Positions 37,535 through 47,893 of a DNA stretch of 64,000 nucleotides are shown piece after piece. Position 1 is the stretch's first letter. Every line of letters begins with the position of its first letter. Made by a program: the position numbers and the translations under genes. The DNA is from Oceanisphaera profunda (GTDB taxonomy: Bacteria; Pseudomonadota; Gammaproteobacteria; Enterobacterales; Aeromonadaceae), in contig NZ_CP021377.1 of the NCBI RefSeq assembly GCF_002157895.1, positions 2,666,001 through 2,730,000 of the forward strand, in the 5' to 3' direction. The notes below the pieces were generated by a model that saw nothing but the letters and a program-made list of their open reading frames with translations, was not told the DNA's origin and searched no databases.

Positions 37535-37879
37535 CTCAACGTCGCCCTATTGACGAGTACTACCATTAGTGAGTGTCCACTCACCTTGTAAAAGCCAATC
37601 ATCAGTCCATGCACCGCTTGTAATTATCAGATTTTGTCGCTTGGCCGTATAAGCCGTAACGCTTTATGCAAAGAGACACTAAATGTTGGTAATTGCCATG
37701 GCAGCCAGTGTGTGAAAAATGCTAACATTATGCGCCCTTAATTTCGGGCTGGATGTTACCGGACTGTGGTCAGGCTGTTGATGACATGATAGTGGACAGA
37801 CCGGTAGCGACTCATCAGCATGTTGTCATGTCTGACATGGCAAGTACCTGTCTTCCTCTAACAAGTAGTGCAAGTGAGT
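37535..37879. other. nqr operon leader region
   Basis: Gap of 345 bases before a strongly expressed respiratory operon. No clear sigma-70 promoter or terminator was identified; TTGCCA at 37693-37698 and TAACAT at 37723-37728 are individually promoter-like but 24 bases apart. Several short CTGACA/GTCATG direct and inverted pieces at 37785-37840 could form leader structure. No gene seen. Confidence 0.35.
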
Positions 37880-39223
37880 ATGATTACAATAAAAAAAGGA
37901 CTGGACCTCCCGATTACCGGGGCACCAGAGCAAGTAATCTACGATGGTCCTGCCATCAAGCGAGTTGCAACGCTGGGTGAAGAGTTTGTGGGCATGCGCC
38001 CTACCATGTACGTCAAGGTAGAGGATCGTGTTAAAAAAGGTCAGATTATCTTCGAAGATAAGAAGAATCCTGGCGTTAAATTCACAGCTCCCGCCGCCGG
38101 CACCGTGGTTGAAATTAACCGTGGCGCTAAGCGTGTACTGCAATCTGTAGTGATTGCCGTTGATGACAGTGAAGATCAGATTACGTTTTCAAAATATGCT
38201 TCAGCAGAACTCGCCACATTAGAACGCGATACCGTTCGCGAACAGCTCGTTGAGTCGGGTATGTGGACAGCACTGCGTACTCGCCCGTTCAGCAAAGTAC
38301 CCGCTGTGGGCACAGTGCCGAGCTCTATTTTCGTGACCGCCATGGATACCAATCCATTAAGCGCCAATGCTGAACTGATCATCAAAGAAAATGCGCAAGC
38401 CTTTACTGATGGTCTATTAGTATTAAGCCGCTTAACTGATGGCCAAGTTAACGTCTGTAAAGGCGAAGGCAATCTACCCCAAGCACAAGCCGCTAGTATC
38501 AAAGAGCATGTGTTCACGGGTGTGCACCCTGCCGGCTTACCAGGCACGCACATTCACCATATTGACCCTATCGTACCGGGCAAAGTGGTGTGGGCTATCA
38601 ACTACCAAGATGTGATTGCCGTTGGCAAATTGTTCACTACAGGTGAGTTGTTTACCGATCGCGTGATTGCCTTGGCAGGCCCCGTGGTGCAAAAGCCTCG
38701 CTTGTTGCGTACCCGCATCGGTGCTTCATTAGAAACACTGACCGCAGGCGAGCTGCAAGAAGGTGAAAACCGCGTTATTTCCGGCTCTGTGCTCTACGGT
38801 ACTGCCGCGAATGGTCCTCATGCTTACTTGGGTCGTTACCATCTGCAGGTGTCAGTCATTGCCGAAGGCCGTGAAAAAGAACTGTTTGGCTGGTTAGCGC
38901 CAGGTGCCAACAAGTTCTCCGTCACTCGTGCTTACTTGAGTCACCTGACGAAAGGCAAGCTGTTTGACCTGACCACCACTACTAACGGTTCAGCGCGAGC
39001 CATGGTGCCAATCGGTAACTACGAGCGCATTATGCCGCTGGATATTTTACCGACCGTGTTGCTGCGTGATTTATTGTCTAACGACACCGACGGTGCCATC
39101 ACCTTAGGCTGCTTAGAGTTGGATGAAGAAGATCTGGCGCTCTGTACCTATGTGTGTCCAGGCAAATACGATTATGGACTCGCGCTGCGCAAGTGTCTGA
39201 CCACAATTGAGCTAGAGGGTTAA
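37880..39223 (+). CDS. nqrA: Na+-translocating NADH:quinone reductase subunit A
   Basis: Cytoplasmic subunit of the Na+-NQR complex, which oxidises NADH, reduces ubiquinone and pumps Na+ out. The 447-aa protein matches the family from [18 protein letters not shown], with the [18 protein letters not shown] biotinyl-like segment and [15 protein letters not shown] in the middle. The start is ATG 37880; a GTG at 37868 would add four residues. First of eight genes with very short spacers. Confidence 0.96.
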   Translation: MITIKKGLDLPITGAPEQVIYDGPAIKRVATLGEEFVGMRPTMYVKVEDRVKKGQIIFEDKKNPGVKFTAPAAGTVVEINRGAKRVLQSVVIAVDDSEDQITFSKYASAELATLERDTVREQLVESGMWTALRTRPFSKVPAVGTVPSSIFVTAMDTNPLSANAELIIKENAQAFTDGLLVLSRLTDGQVNVCKGEGNLPQAQAASIKEHVFTGVHPAGLPGTHIHHIDPIVPGKVVWAINYQDVIAVGKLFTTGELFTDRVIALAGPVVQKPRLLRTRIGASLETLTAGELQEGENRVISGSVLYGTAANGPHAYLGRYHLQVSVIAEGREKELFGWLAPGANKFSVTRAYLSHLTKGKLFDLTTTTNGSARAMVPIGNYERIMPLDILPTVLLRDLLSNDTDGAITLGCLELDEEDLALCTYVCPGKYDYGLALRKCLTTIELEG

Positions 39224-39226
39224 GTA

Positions 39227-40465
39227 ATGAGCTTAAAACACACTCTGGAAAAGGTTGAACACCATTTCGAGCCGGGTGGAAAATACGAAAAGTTTTACGC
39301 CCTGTATGAAGCGGTCGCCACCGTGCTCTATACCCCAGGTATGGTTACGCGCAACTCCTCTCATGTGCGCGACAGTATCGATCTGAAGCGCATCATGATC
39401 ATGGTTTGGTTAGCTACCTTCCCAGCCATGTTCTTTGGTATGTATAACTCAGGTGGGCAAACCATTGCAGCCCTGATGAACATGCATAGCCCAGCAGATC
39501 TGGCCGGCATTATTGATGGCAACTGGCGTTACAGTCTTGCGCAAACCCTTGGGGCAACCCTAGGTGAAGGCGCAGGCTGGGGCAGCAAGTTGCTGTTGGG
39601 CGCCACTTACTTCCTGCCTATTTATGCGACCGTGTTCTTGGTGGGTGGTTTTTGGGAAGTCATTTTTGCCAGTGTGCGCAAGCACGAAGTAAACGAAGGC
39701 TTCTTCGTAACTTCTGTGCTGTTCGCCTTGATTGTTCCTGCCACCTTGCCGTTATGGCAAGCAGCCCTAGGTATCACCTTTGGTGTGGTAGTTGCCAAAG
39801 AAATCTTTGGCGGCACCGGTAAGAACTTCTTGAACCCAGCATTAGCCGGCCGTGCTTTCCTGTTTTTCGCCTATCCGGCAGAAATTTCAGGTGACACAGT
39901 CTGGACTGCCGTAGACGGCTTCTCGGGTGCAACTGCACTGGGTCAGTGGTCTGCAGGGGGTGTTTCGGCCTTGATGGACGTGAACACCAACAGCGCGATT
40001 AGCTGGACGCAGGCCTTTATCGGTCATATGCAAGGTTCGATTGGTGAAGTGTCGACGCTGGCTATTTTGCTGGGCGGCGGTTTCATCGTCTATATGGGCT
40101 TTGCCTCATGGCGGATAGTGGCGGGCGTGATGCTCGGCATGATTGCCATGTCTGCGCTGTTTAACGTGATCGGCTCCGACACCAACGCCATGTTCAGCAT
40201 GCCGTGGTATTGGCATCTGGTGGTGGGCGGCTTCGCGTTCGGTATGATGTTTATGGCGACGGATCCGGTATCGGCTTCCTTTACCAATAAAGGTAAATGG
40301 TGGTACGGCGCATTGATCGGCGTGATGGTAGTGCTGATCCGTGTGGTTAACCCCGCCTTCCCTGAAGGTATGATGCTGGCTATTTTGTTCGCCAACCTGT
40401 TCGCTCCCTTGTTTGACCACGTGGTGGTGCAAGCGAATATCAAACGGAGACTGGCTCGTGGCTAA
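39227..40465 (+). CDS. nqrB: Na+-translocating NADH:quinone reductase subunit B
   Basis: Integral membrane subunit of 412 aa with about ten helices. It carries covalent FMN on the threonine of [10 protein letters not shown] (near residue 225-234) and binds riboflavin; it also forms the Na+ path with the other membrane subunits. The N-terminal region contacts NqrA and the quinone site. It overlaps nqrC by eight bases. Confidence 0.96.
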   Translation: MSLKHTLEKVEHHFEPGGKYEKFYALYEAVATVLYTPGMVTRNSSHVRDSIDLKRIMIMVWLATFPAMFFGMYNSGGQTIAALMNMHSPADLAGIIDGNWRYSLAQTLGATLGEGAGWGSKLLLGATYFLPIYATVFLVGGFWEVIFASVRKHEVNEGFFVTSVLFALIVPATLPLWQAALGITFGVVVAKEIFGGTGKNFLNPALAGRAFLFFAYPAEISGDTVWTAVDGFSGATALGQWSAGGVSALMDVNTNSAISWTQAFIGHMQGSIGEVSTLAILLGGGFIVYMGFASWRIVAGVMLGMIAMSALFNVIGSDTNAMFSMPWYWHLVVGGFAFGMMFMATDPVSASFTNKGKWWYGALIGVMVVLIRVVNPAFPEGMMLAILFANLFAPLFDHVVVQANIKRRLARG

Positions 40466-41228
40466 GAAAGAATCTGTTGGCAGAACATTTACTGTCATTA
40501 TCGTCTTGTGTTTGGTGTGCTCTGTGGTGGTATCTGGCGCGGCTGTATTGCTCAAGCCTACCCAAGAGCTTAACAAAGCGCTGGACGTGCAAACTAACAT
40601 AGTTCAAGTCGCCGGCTTTGGCCGTCAAAACGTGGCTGAAAACTATGAGAAATTCATAGATGCTCGGTTGTGGGACATCGAAAAAGGCGAGTTTTCTGAT
40701 AAGTCGGCTGAAGGTTACGACCAACGCGCCGCTGCTAAAGAAAACGACACCAGTATCAAGCTAGTGCCGAGCGAAGACCCAGGTGGTATTCGTCGTCGTG
40801 CTGACTTGGTGCCTGTGTACTTGGCCAAAGACGAAGACGGTAATTTGGACAGTATTATTCTGCCCATTCATGGTCAGGGCCTGTGGTCCACCATGTACGC
40901 CTTCGTTGCCGTTGCACCCGATGGCAATACCATTAAAGGCATCACTTACTACGAACAGGGCGAAACCCCAGGTTTGGGTGGTGAAGTGGAAAACCCTAAC
41001 TGGCGTGAACAGTTTGTGGGTAAGAAGCTGTATGACGAAAATGGTAAGCCCGCGATTAAAATCGTGAAAGGCGGTGCACCTGCCGGTACTCCTTCAAGTG
41101 TTGATGGTTTGTCTGGTGCTACCTTAACCTCTAACGGTGTGCAGCATACCTTTGATTTCTGGTTAGGCGACAAGGGCTTTGGTCCTTTCCTGACTAAGGT
41201 ACAAAAAGGAGAGCTCAACAATGGCTGA
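40458..41228 (+). CDS. nqrC: Na+-translocating NADH:quinone reductase subunit C
   Basis: Subunit of 256 aa with one N-terminal helix (residues about 9-31) and a periplasmic flavin domain. The second covalent FMN attaches in SGATLT, at Thr224 by analogy with the Vibrio enzyme; ApbE, encoded downstream, does this. The start is the GTG at 40458 within the end of nqrB; the longer frame from 40413 is out of family. Confidence 0.95.
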   Translation: MAKKESVGRTFTVIIVLCLVCSVVVSGAAVLLKPTQELNKALDVQTNIVQVAGFGRQNVAENYEKFIDARLWDIEKGEFSDKSAEGYDQRAAAKENDTSIKLVPSEDPGGIRRRADLVPVYLAKDEDGNLDSIILPIHGQGLWSTMYAFVAVAPDGNTIKGITYYEQGETPGLGGEVENPNWREQFVGKKLYDENGKPAIKIVKGGAPAGTPSSVDGLSGATLTSNGVQHTFDFWLGDKGFGPFLTKVQKGELNNG

Positions 41229-41853
41229 TAAAGCAGAAGTTAAAAAGGTTCTTTTTGGGCCTATTATCGGCAATAACCCCATTACGCTTCAGGTACTGGG
41301 CATCTGCTCGGCCTTGGCGGTCACCTCACAAATGCAAACTGCATTCGTGATGTCCTTGGCGGTCATTGCGGTAACGGCGTTTTCAAACCTGTTTATCTCA
41401 TTGGTGCGTAATCAGATCCCAAACTCGGTGCGAATTATCGCGCAGATGGCGATTATTGCCTCTTTGGTAATCGTGGTGGATCAGATCCTCAAAGCGTACG
41501 CCTATGACATCTCTAAGCAGTTGTCGGTATTCGTTGGTTTGATTATTACCAACTGTATCGTGATGGGTCGTGCCGAAGCTTATGCCATGAAGAGCCCGCC
41601 TTTGATGTCGTTTTATGACGGTATCGGTAACGGCATGGGTTATGGCTTGATCTTGCTGATCGTTGCCACCCTTCGTGAGCTGTTTGGCTCTGGTACTTGG
41701 TTTGGCATCGAAATCCTGCCGTTGGTTAAGAATGGTGGTTGGTACCAGGCGAACGGTTTAATGCTGTTACCCCCGAGTGCTTTCTTTATTATCGGCGGCA
41801 TTATCTGGGTACTGCGTACCATGCGTCCCGATCAGGTTGAGGCGAAGGAGTAA
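41221..41853 (+). CDS. nqrD: Na+-translocating NADH:quinone reductase subunit D
   Basis: Membrane subunit of 210 aa with six helices. Cys29 ([11 protein letters not shown]) and the cysteine in [16 protein letters not shown] are the two NqrD ligands of the intramembrane iron-sulfur centre shared with NqrE. It overlaps nqrC by eight bases and is two bases from nqrE. Confidence 0.96.
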   Translation: MADKAEVKKVLFGPIIGNNPITLQVLGICSALAVTSQMQTAFVMSLAVIAVTAFSNLFISLVRNQIPNSVRIIAQMAIIASLVIVVDQILKAYAYDISKQLSVFVGLIITNCIVMGRAEAYAMKSPPLMSFYDGIGNGMGYGLILLIVATLRELFGSGTWFGIEILPLVKNGGWYQANGLMLLPPSAFFIIGGIIWVLRTMRPDQVEAKE

Positions 41854-41855
41854 GC

Positions 41856-42452
41856 ATGGAACATTTTATTAGTTTGTTTGTTCGTGCCATTTTCATCGAA
41901 AACATGGCATTGGCCTTCTTCCTCGGTATGTGTACCTTTTTGGCAGTATCGAAAAAGGTAAAAACCTCGTTTGGTTTGGGCGTAGCGGTAGTCGTGGTGT
42001 TGACCTTAGCAGTACCGGTTAACAACTTAGTCTACAACTATGTGCTGAAAGACGGCGCCTTGGTTGATGGCATTGACTTGAGCTTCTTGAACTTCATTAC
42101 CTTTATCGGTGTTATTGCAGCACTGGTTCAAATCTTGGAAATGTTGTTAGATAAGTTCTTCCCGGCACTCTATAACGCCTTGGGCATCTTCTTACCGTTG
42201 ATCGCAGTAAACTGCGCCATCTTCGGTGGTGTGTCGTTCATGGTACAGCGCGATTATAACTTTGCCGAGTCCATCGTTTACGGCTTTGGCTCAGGTGTAG
42301 GCTGGATGCTGGCAATTGTATTGTTAGCCGGTATACGCGAGAAGATGAAGTATTCAGATGTGCCTGAAGGGCTGCGTGGCTTGGGGATTACCTTTATCTC
42401 TGCCGGCCTGATGGCAATTGGCTTCATGTCTTTCTCTGGCATATCCCTGTAA
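41856..42452 (+). CDS. nqrE: Na+-translocating NADH:quinone reductase subunit E
   Basis: Membrane subunit of 198 aa, a homologue of NqrD in inverted topology. Cys26 ([13 protein letters not shown]) and the cysteine in [13 protein letters not shown] complete the iron-sulfur site with NqrD. The order D-E-F and the spacing are the same as in Vibrio. Confidence 0.96.
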   Translation: MEHFISLFVRAIFIENMALAFFLGMCTFLAVSKKVKTSFGLGVAVVVVLTLAVPVNNLVYNYVLKDGALVDGIDLSFLNFITFIGVIAALVQILEMLLDKFFPALYNALGIFLPLIAVNCAIFGGVSFMVQRDYNFAESIVYGFGSGVGWMLAIVLLAGIREKMKYSDVPEGLRGLGITFISAGLMAIGFMSFSGISL

Positions 42453-42477
42453 TCCGGTGATAGAAAAGGAATAAACG

Positions 42478-43701
42478 ATGGAAATCATTCTAGGCGTGGT
42501 CATGTTCACCGTGATTGTGCTGGTCCTAGTAAGCATTATCCTGTTTGCTAAGTCCAAGCTGGTTGCGGAAGGGGATGTGATCATCAGCATCAACGATGAT
42601 CCCGATAAGGCGATCACCACAGGTGCCGGCGGTAAATTGCTGGGCGCCTTGGCCAACAGCGGTATCTTCGTTTCGTCTGCTTGTGGCGGCGGCGGTACTT
42701 GTGGTCAGTGTCGGGTACGCATCTTGGACGGCGGCGGTGAAATACTGCCCACAGAGCTTGATCATATCTCTAAAGGCGAAGCACGCCACGGCGAGCGCTT
42801 AGCTTGCCAGGTGAACGTTAAGCAAGATATGAAAATTGAACTGCCGGAAGAAGTGTTTGGCATCAAGAAATGGGATTGCGAAGTGTTGTCTAACGACAGC
42901 AAAGCGACTTTCATTAAAGAATTGAAGCTGAAAATCCCGAACGGTGAAAGTGTACCTTTCCGTGCTGGTGGTTATATTCAAATTGAAGCGCCGCCGCATC
43001 ACGTTAAGTATAAAGATTTTGATGTACCAGAAAAGTACCGTGAAGACTGGGACAAGTTTAAGATCTTCGAACTGGAGTCTAAAGTAGACGAGGAAACTAT
43101 CCGCGCTTACTCGATGGCTAACTACCCAGAAGAAGAAGGCATGATCCTGTTGAACGTGCGTATTGCCACGCCGCCGCCCCGTAACTGGGACGCGCCTCCG
43201 GGCATTATGTCTTCGTACATCTGGTCGCTTAAGGCTGGTGACACTACGACTATTTCGGGTCCTTTTGGTGAGTTCTTCGCTAAAGATACCGATGCAGAAA
43301 TGGTGTTTGTGGGCGGTGGTGCCGGTATGGCGCCGATGCGTTCGCACATCTTTGACCAGCTCAAGCGCTTGGATTCTAAGCGTAAGATCAGCTTCTGGTA
43401 CGGTGCACGCTCACGTCGCGAAATGTTCTATGTAGAAGATTTTGATGGCTTGGCAGCAGACCACGATAACTTCCAGTGGCATGTAGCCTTAAGTGACTCT
43501 ACCCCAGAAGATGAGTGGGACGGTTACACAGGCTTTATCCACAACGTGTTATATGACAACTATCTGAAGGATCACGAAGCGCCGGAAGATTGTGAGTATT
43601 ACATGTGTGGACCACCGGTGATGAACGCCGCCGTGATTAATATGCTCAAAGACTTGGGCGTAGAAGAAGACAACATTATGTTGGATGACTTTGGCGGTTA
43701 A
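42478..43701 (+). CDS. nqrF: Na+-translocating NADH:quinone reductase subunit F
   Basis: NADH-oxidising subunit of 407 aa. One N-terminal helix (residues 3-24) anchors it; a 2Fe-2S domain has cysteines 69, 75, 78 and 110 ([12 protein letters not shown] and RLACQV); the FAD site is in [12 protein letters not shown], and the NADH site in [14 protein letters not shown] and [12 protein letters not shown]. The C-terminal LDDFGG is the family ending. All cofactor residues are present. Confidence 0.97.
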   Translation: MEIILGVVMFTVIVLVLVSIILFAKSKLVAEGDVIISINDDPDKAITTGAGGKLLGALANSGIFVSSACGGGGTCGQCRVRILDGGGEILPTELDHISKGEARHGERLACQVNVKQDMKIELPEEVFGIKKWDCEVLSNDSKATFIKELKLKIPNGESVPFRAGGYIQIEAPPHHVKYKDFDVPEKYREDWDKFKIFELESKVDEETIRAYSMANYPEEEGMILLNVRIATPPPRNWDAPPGIMSSYIWSLKAGDTTTISGPFGEFFAKDTDAEMVFVGGGAGMAPMRSHIFDQLKRLDSKRKISFWYGARSRREMFYVEDFDGLAADHDNFQWHVALSDSTPEDEWDGYTGFIHNVLYDNYLKDHEAPEDCEYYMCGPPVMNAAVINMLKDLGVEEDNIMLDDFGG

Positions 43702-43810
43702 AGCAGGTGGCTAAACTGGCGGTAATTCAGTCGGTTAAAAAGCCGGTTAAGCAGCTGTGAAGCACAGTTGCTTAACCTCTCTTGTTCAAACACAAGATGA
43801 TGAGATCTAA

Positions 43811-44869
43811 ATGAACTCTTATGTAACTAAATGGCTGGCCCCAATGGGGCTGGCCTTTTTATTGGTCGCCTGCAAGCCGGCCGAACTCACAGTACCCACC
43901 GCAAATGCCGAGCAACACCTGACCGGCAATACCATGGGTACTTACTATTCCATTAAAGTGTTGGGCGTCGATAAAGACGAGACTCAGCACTTACAAGCTG
44001 GCATCGACCAGCGGCTAGACTTGGTTAACCAACAAATGTCGACCTATTTGGCCGACTCTGAGCTAAGCCGCTTTAATCAGTCGACAAGCTCAGGTCCCTT
44101 TGCCGTCTCTGCGGATACCGCCAAAGTAGTCACAGCGGCGCTGCAGTTAGGCCAGCAAACCGAGCAAACACTCGATGTAACCCTGGGGCCACTGGTTAAT
44201 TTATGGGGCTTTGGCCCAGATGAAAGACCGGTGCAAGTACCGACTCAGCAGCAGTTAGCCGACACTATGATGCACACAGGGTTGCAGCACTTGCGCGTTG
44301 CTTACGACCTTGAAGGCCAGTATTTATACAAAGCCATTCCTGAGCTGTACGTAGATTTATCCTCAATTGCCAAAGGCTTTGGCGTGGACGCCGTCTCTGA
44401 GTATTTGAGCGAGCAGGGCATAGGTAATCACCTGGTCGAAATTGGCGGCGAAGTGCGGTTAAGCGGTCATAACGGCCATAATAAGCCTTGGGCTATCGCG
44501 GTGGAAAAACCTCATAACGATGATGCTCGCAGTGACGAATTAGTGCAGCAAGTGGTGCTGCCGGGTAATAACAGCGTGGCGACCTCGGGGGATTATCGTA
44601 ACTATTATGAGCTGGATGGCGTGCGCTTATCCCACACCATAGATCCCAGCACCGGTCACCCAATTACCCATAACTTGGCATCCGTGACAGTAATTCATCC
44701 CTCCTGTATGATTGCAGACGGACTTGCTACGGCATTAACGGTGATGGGGCCTGAGCGCGCTCTTGCCTTTGCCGAACAACATAAGCTTGCTGTGTATCTG
44801 CTGACCAAAACGGACGATGGCTTTCGAGTAGATATGACCAGTGCTTTCAAAAAGTACTTAAGAGGTTGA
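43811..44869 (+). CDS. apbE: FAD:protein FMN transferase
   Basis: Attaches FMN from FAD to threonines in NqrB and NqrC. The 352-aa lipoprotein has a signal ending LLVAC, with lipid-anchored Cys21, so it works on the periplasmic side. Key motifs are GNTMGTYYSIKV near residue 40, VDLSSIAKGFGVDAV near 180, IGGEVRLSGHN near 210, and HTIDPSTGHPI near 275. It follows nqrF by 109 bases and abuts nqrM, in the standard maturation cassette. Confidence 0.95.
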   Translation: MNSYVTKWLAPMGLAFLLVACKPAELTVPTANAEQHLTGNTMGTYYSIKVLGVDKDETQHLQAGIDQRLDLVNQQMSTYLADSELSRFNQSTSSGPFAVSADTAKVVTAALQLGQQTEQTLDVTLGPLVNLWGFGPDERPVQVPTQQQLADTMMHTGLQHLRVAYDLEGQYLYKAIPELYVDLSSIAKGFGVDAVSEYLSEQGIGNHLVEIGGEVRLSGHNGHNKPWAIAVEKPHNDDARSDELVQQVVLPGNNSVATSGDYRNYYELDGVRLSHTIDPSTGHPITHNLASVTVIHPSCMIADGLATALTVMGPERALAFAEQHKLAVYLLTKTDDGFRVDMTSAFKKYLRG

Positions 44870-44870
44870 T

Positions 44871-45095
44871 ATGCTGTATTTTCTGATAACCTTTGCGGCG
44901 TTTGGTTTGGTCTTTTTCGCCATGGCCATTGGCTATATTTTGCAACGCAAGACCATAGCCGGCTCTTGCGGCGGCTTAGGCAGTGTGGGCATAGACAAAG
45001 CCTGTGATTGTGACGACCCGTGCGAAAGCCGCCAGAAGAAAATGGCCAAAGCAGAAGCCAAGCGCCAGATGCTCGAAGAAAATCGAATTATTTAA
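44871..45095 (+). CDS. nqrM: Na+-NQR maturation protein NqrM
   Basis: Small DUF539 protein of 74 aa needed to assemble Na+-NQR, probably by delivering iron to the NqrD/E site. It has one membrane helix (residues about 2-24) and the four conserved cysteines at 33, 45, 47 and 51 (GSCGG and ACDCDDPC). It begins one base after apbE. Confidence 0.94.
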   Translation: MLYFLITFAAFGLVFFAMAIGYILQRKTIAGSCGGLGSVGIDKACDCDDPCESRQKKMAKAEAKRQMLEENRII

Positions 45096-45324
45096 GGTCT
45101 GTGAGGCGTGAAGGGTGAGGCGAGAGGCGTAAACATACGGCGCCAGGCGCTGAACATAAATGTCTCTGTATGTAGGGTCGAATTTATTCGACCGCTTGCT
45201 GTTTAATGAGTTGATTCAATGACTTGTTTTCAATAAATAAACGCCTACAAAAAACGCCGCCGGCTAATCGAGGTGGTGTTTTACTCTTCACCCTTTACAC
45301 CTCACTCCTCACCGCCTGTTAGCC

Positions 45325-46383
45325 ATGCGTAAAATCATTCATGTAGACATGGACTGCTTCTATGCAGCAGTGGAAATGCGTGCTCATCCTGAGTGGCGCG
45401 ATATTCCCATGGCGGTGGGCGGTAAGCCTGAGCGCCGTGGGGTGATCACCACCTGTAATTATCCTGCCCGTAAGTTTGGTATTCACTCGGCTATGTCTAG
45501 CCATCAAGCCCTACAACGCTGCCCGCACTTATTGTTAGTGCCCGGCAATATGGCCAGTTACAAAGCCGTATCAGTACAACTTCGCGAAATATTCCACCGC
45601 TACACCGACCTAGTCGAGCCATTATCCCTCGATGAAGCCTATCTGGATGTCTCCGACAGCCCGTGGTTTGCCGGCAGTGCCACGCGCATTGCCGAGCATA
45701 TTCGCGCCACTATTGATCAAGAATTGCAGCTCACCGCCTCGGCGGGGGTGGCACCCAATAAGTTCTTAGCCAAAATTGCCTCTGACGAAAATAAGCCCGA
45801 TGGCCTATTTGTATTGCCGCCATCTAAGGTGGCAGATTTTGTGCATCAGTTACCGCTGACCAAGATCCCCGGTGTGGGTGCTAAAACGGCGGAAAAGCTA
45901 AATAGCTTAGGTCTTACTCATTGTCATCAATTAGCGGGTTTTGGTGAGGCGGAGCTGGTACGGCGCTTCGGTAAATTTGGCGCTTTGCTATGGCAACGGG
46001 GGCAGGGCATAGATGAGCGGGAAGTGCAGCCCCATCGCATTCGAAAGTCGGTAGGCGTAGAAACCACGTTAATAGAAGATATTCAGCGGCCCGAACAAGG
46101 CTTATCCGTGCTGGCAGAACTGTGGCCCGAGTTGGTAACACGGCTCAACAATCGTGCCATTAAGAGTTTATGCCTGAAGCTTAAGTTTGCGGATTTTACT
46201 CAAACTACCTTGTCGCGGCGCACTCATCTTTTAGATGCAGCATTGGCCGAGCAGTTATGTGTTGAAGTGTGGCAACGAGCACAGGGGCGAAACGTACGCT
46301 TAGTGGGCATCAGCGTAGAGTTAGATCATGAACCGCAAGATACGAGCGACGTTGAGCGCCAGCAGCTAAGTTTTGATTGGTGA
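45325..46383 (+). CDS. dinB: DNA polymerase IV
   Basis: Y-family error-prone polymerase of 352 aa for lesion bypass. Catalytic carboxylates lie in HVDMDCFYAAVEM (residues about 5-17) and SLDEAYLDV (near 102-110); the fingers segment ITTCNYPARKFGIHSAM and thumb motif KIPGVGAKTAEKL are intact. The C-terminal beta-clamp peptide region ends QLSFDW. No LexA box was recognised upstream; the gap before it is repeat DNA. Confidence 0.96.
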   Translation: MRKIIHVDMDCFYAAVEMRAHPEWRDIPMAVGGKPERRGVITTCNYPARKFGIHSAMSSHQALQRCPHLLLVPGNMASYKAVSVQLREIFHRYTDLVEPLSLDEAYLDVSDSPWFAGSATRIAEHIRATIDQELQLTASAGVAPNKFLAKIASDENKPDGLFVLPPSKVADFVHQLPLTKIPGVGAKTAEKLNSLGLTHCHQLAGFGEAELVRRFGKFGALLWQRGQGIDEREVQPHRIRKSVGVETTLIEDIQRPEQGLSVLAELWPELVTRLNNRAIKSLCLKLKFADFTQTTLSRRTHLLDAALAEQLCVEVWQRAQGRNVRLVGISVELDHEPQDTSDVERQQLSFDW

Positions 46384-46500
46384 TGAACACAGCGCTAAGT
46401 ACCACAAAGTATTAGCCATGTAGAGGCCGCTTAAGCTGGCCGGTTTTGCGCAGCAAAACACTCATCATAGAGTAGGCTTTCTATCGACTGACCGTTAACG

Positions 46501-46683
46501 CTAGTCTTGTTTCTTGGTTACCACAGCCGTGCGGCTGGTGTTATTGCTCTCAAGTCGTTTTTCATTAGTGCTGATGGCTTCTTTGTTAGCCTTAGCGGCA
46601 TTACTGCTAAGAGACTCGGCATTAGCGGCGCCTAAATAGCCGGCACTTAATGCAAGAAACAGGGCAACTGAGGTGGTTTTCAT
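46501..46683 (-). CDS. small secreted protein, unknown
   Basis: Protein of 60 aa with an evident signal peptide (KTTSVALFLALSAGYLGAANA) and a mature part of about 38 charged and polar residues (ESLSSNAAKANKEAIS and onward, helix-prone). A strong GGAG ribosome site seven bases before the ATG supports it as real. No family recognised. It converges with dinB. Confidence 0.55.
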   Translation of the reverse strand: MKTTSVALFLALSAGYLGAANAESLSSNAAKANKEAISTNEKRLESNNTSRTAVVTKKQD

Positions 46684-47071
46684 GTTCGCTCCTTATTTAT
46701 AAGTGAAATGGTATCAATGCGTTTTTGTGCATGATTCTTTATAGATGAGTTATTACCCTAACAGTTTATTAACGGATAAAAAACTGCTAATTGATAGCTG
46801 TTAATCGCTATAAGTCAAGTTTAGGCGCTGGTTTATGCTGATCCTGTGATCGCTGTAGGTCTTATACTTTTTGCCCATATACCGTATCTTGCCCTGAAGT
46901 TGAGAGCGAAAATCAAGATACCGTGTGCGTCAGGATGACGGCTGAGAGGCAAATCTTGATGGCTGTAATGTGGCATAAAAAAGCCCCAAGCTGCATACAG
47001 CTTGGGGCTTTTTAGATCCAGCGATAGCGCCTACGCCTAGAAGTGAACTTGGCGTTTGGCGCTAATTTTTG
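46684..47071. other. intergenic region with one terminator
   Basis: Apart from the terminator at 46977-47013, this region holds AT-rich sequence and a weak GTCAGGATGACGG REP-like piece near 46929. No gene seen. Confidence 0.4.
46977..47013 (-). terminator. intrinsic terminator of the Gln/Asn-rich protein gene
   Basis: Fifteen-base near-perfect stem AAGCCCCAAGCTG/CAGCTTGGGGCTT with T-runs on both strands; it lies 59 bases beyond the minus-strand stop. Confidence 0.8.
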
Positions 47072-47596
47072 CTACAAATTACTTTCTTCTTGCCAGCCAA
47101 AGTTGGATTGAGGAGCTTGTTGTTGCTGCCCTTGATTCGCACTTTGGTTCTGGTTCTGGTTCTGGTTTTGATTGAAGCCTTGGTCTGAGTCTTGATTGGA
47201 ACCATAGCTGTCATTTAAGTTGTTGCTGTTGTTTGAGCTAGCACCCGAATTATGGCTTTGCGGGTTAGTTGAGCGCTGGCTTTCGCCATAGGTGTAATTC
47301 AGGTTAGAGCCTGTGGGCTGGCCATTGACCGGCGGCGCTAGCTCTATATTAGAGCGATTGGCGCTGGGACTTTCGATAGCGGGGCGATCACGGCCATCAT
47401 CTAATGCCGCTTGTACGTCGGCAGGCGTTTCATTACGACGGTCATTTTGAATGCCGGGTGCTAACTTTCGGGTTTCATCCAATATTTCCCGTCCAAAATT
47501 AATCACACCGCTAAAAATATTGTCGGCCAAGGCTGGCAGCGCAAACAGCGTGAGCGCTAAACACAGGGGCGCTTTCTTAATCCAGATGCGTGTCAT
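47072..47596 (-). CDS. secreted Gln/Asn-rich low-complexity protein
   Basis: Protein of 174 aa with a signal peptide (KKAPLCLALTLFALPALA). The mature N-terminal part (DNIFSGVINFGREILDETRK and APGIQNDRRNETPADVQ) looks folded. The second half is rich in Asn, Gln, Ser and Gly, with NQNQNQNQ and GQQQQ runs, so likely disordered. The ATG at 47596 has an AGAGG ribosome site; the upstream extension to 47662 is rejected. No family recognised. The run of CAG/AAC codons at bases 47140-47175 is a simple repeat that could vary in length. Confidence 0.65.
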   Translation of the reverse strand: MTRIWIKKAPLCLALTLFALPALADNIFSGVINFGREILDETRKLAPGIQNDRRNETPADVQAALDDGRDRPAIESPSANRSNIELAPPVNGQPTGSNLNYTYGESQRSTNPQSHNSGASSNNSNNLNDSYGSNQDSDQGFNQNQNQNQNQSANQGQQQQAPQSNFGWQEESNL

Positions 47597-47893
47597 GGCA
47601 AAACCTCTGTCTTTTTGATTTGAAATAACTGGCAAACTGTTTGCCATTAATGACCAAAGCATAAGCTAAAAACCGCGACAGATACACCAGCCCGTCATCA
47701 CCGAAGACGCCGCATGACGCACTTAACTTATGCTCTTTACTGGAGCCGAGCACCCAGTGCCCGGCGCTCGGCTAAATAAAGCCCCTGTGGTGTTTCGCTA
47801 TTTCTCGCTGCTTCTTGCTGCTACGTACTGCAACAGCATACGTAGTGTAAGTGTTTTCTTACTCGGCGCTTCGGGCCGAGCGCTTGTTTTTGC

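Noticed and set aside
42799-43347. Minus-strand frame of 182 codons inside nqrF
   Set aside because: Antisense to an essential-motif region of nqrF; the product (rich in Arg, His and Phe) looks like a reading-frame artefact.
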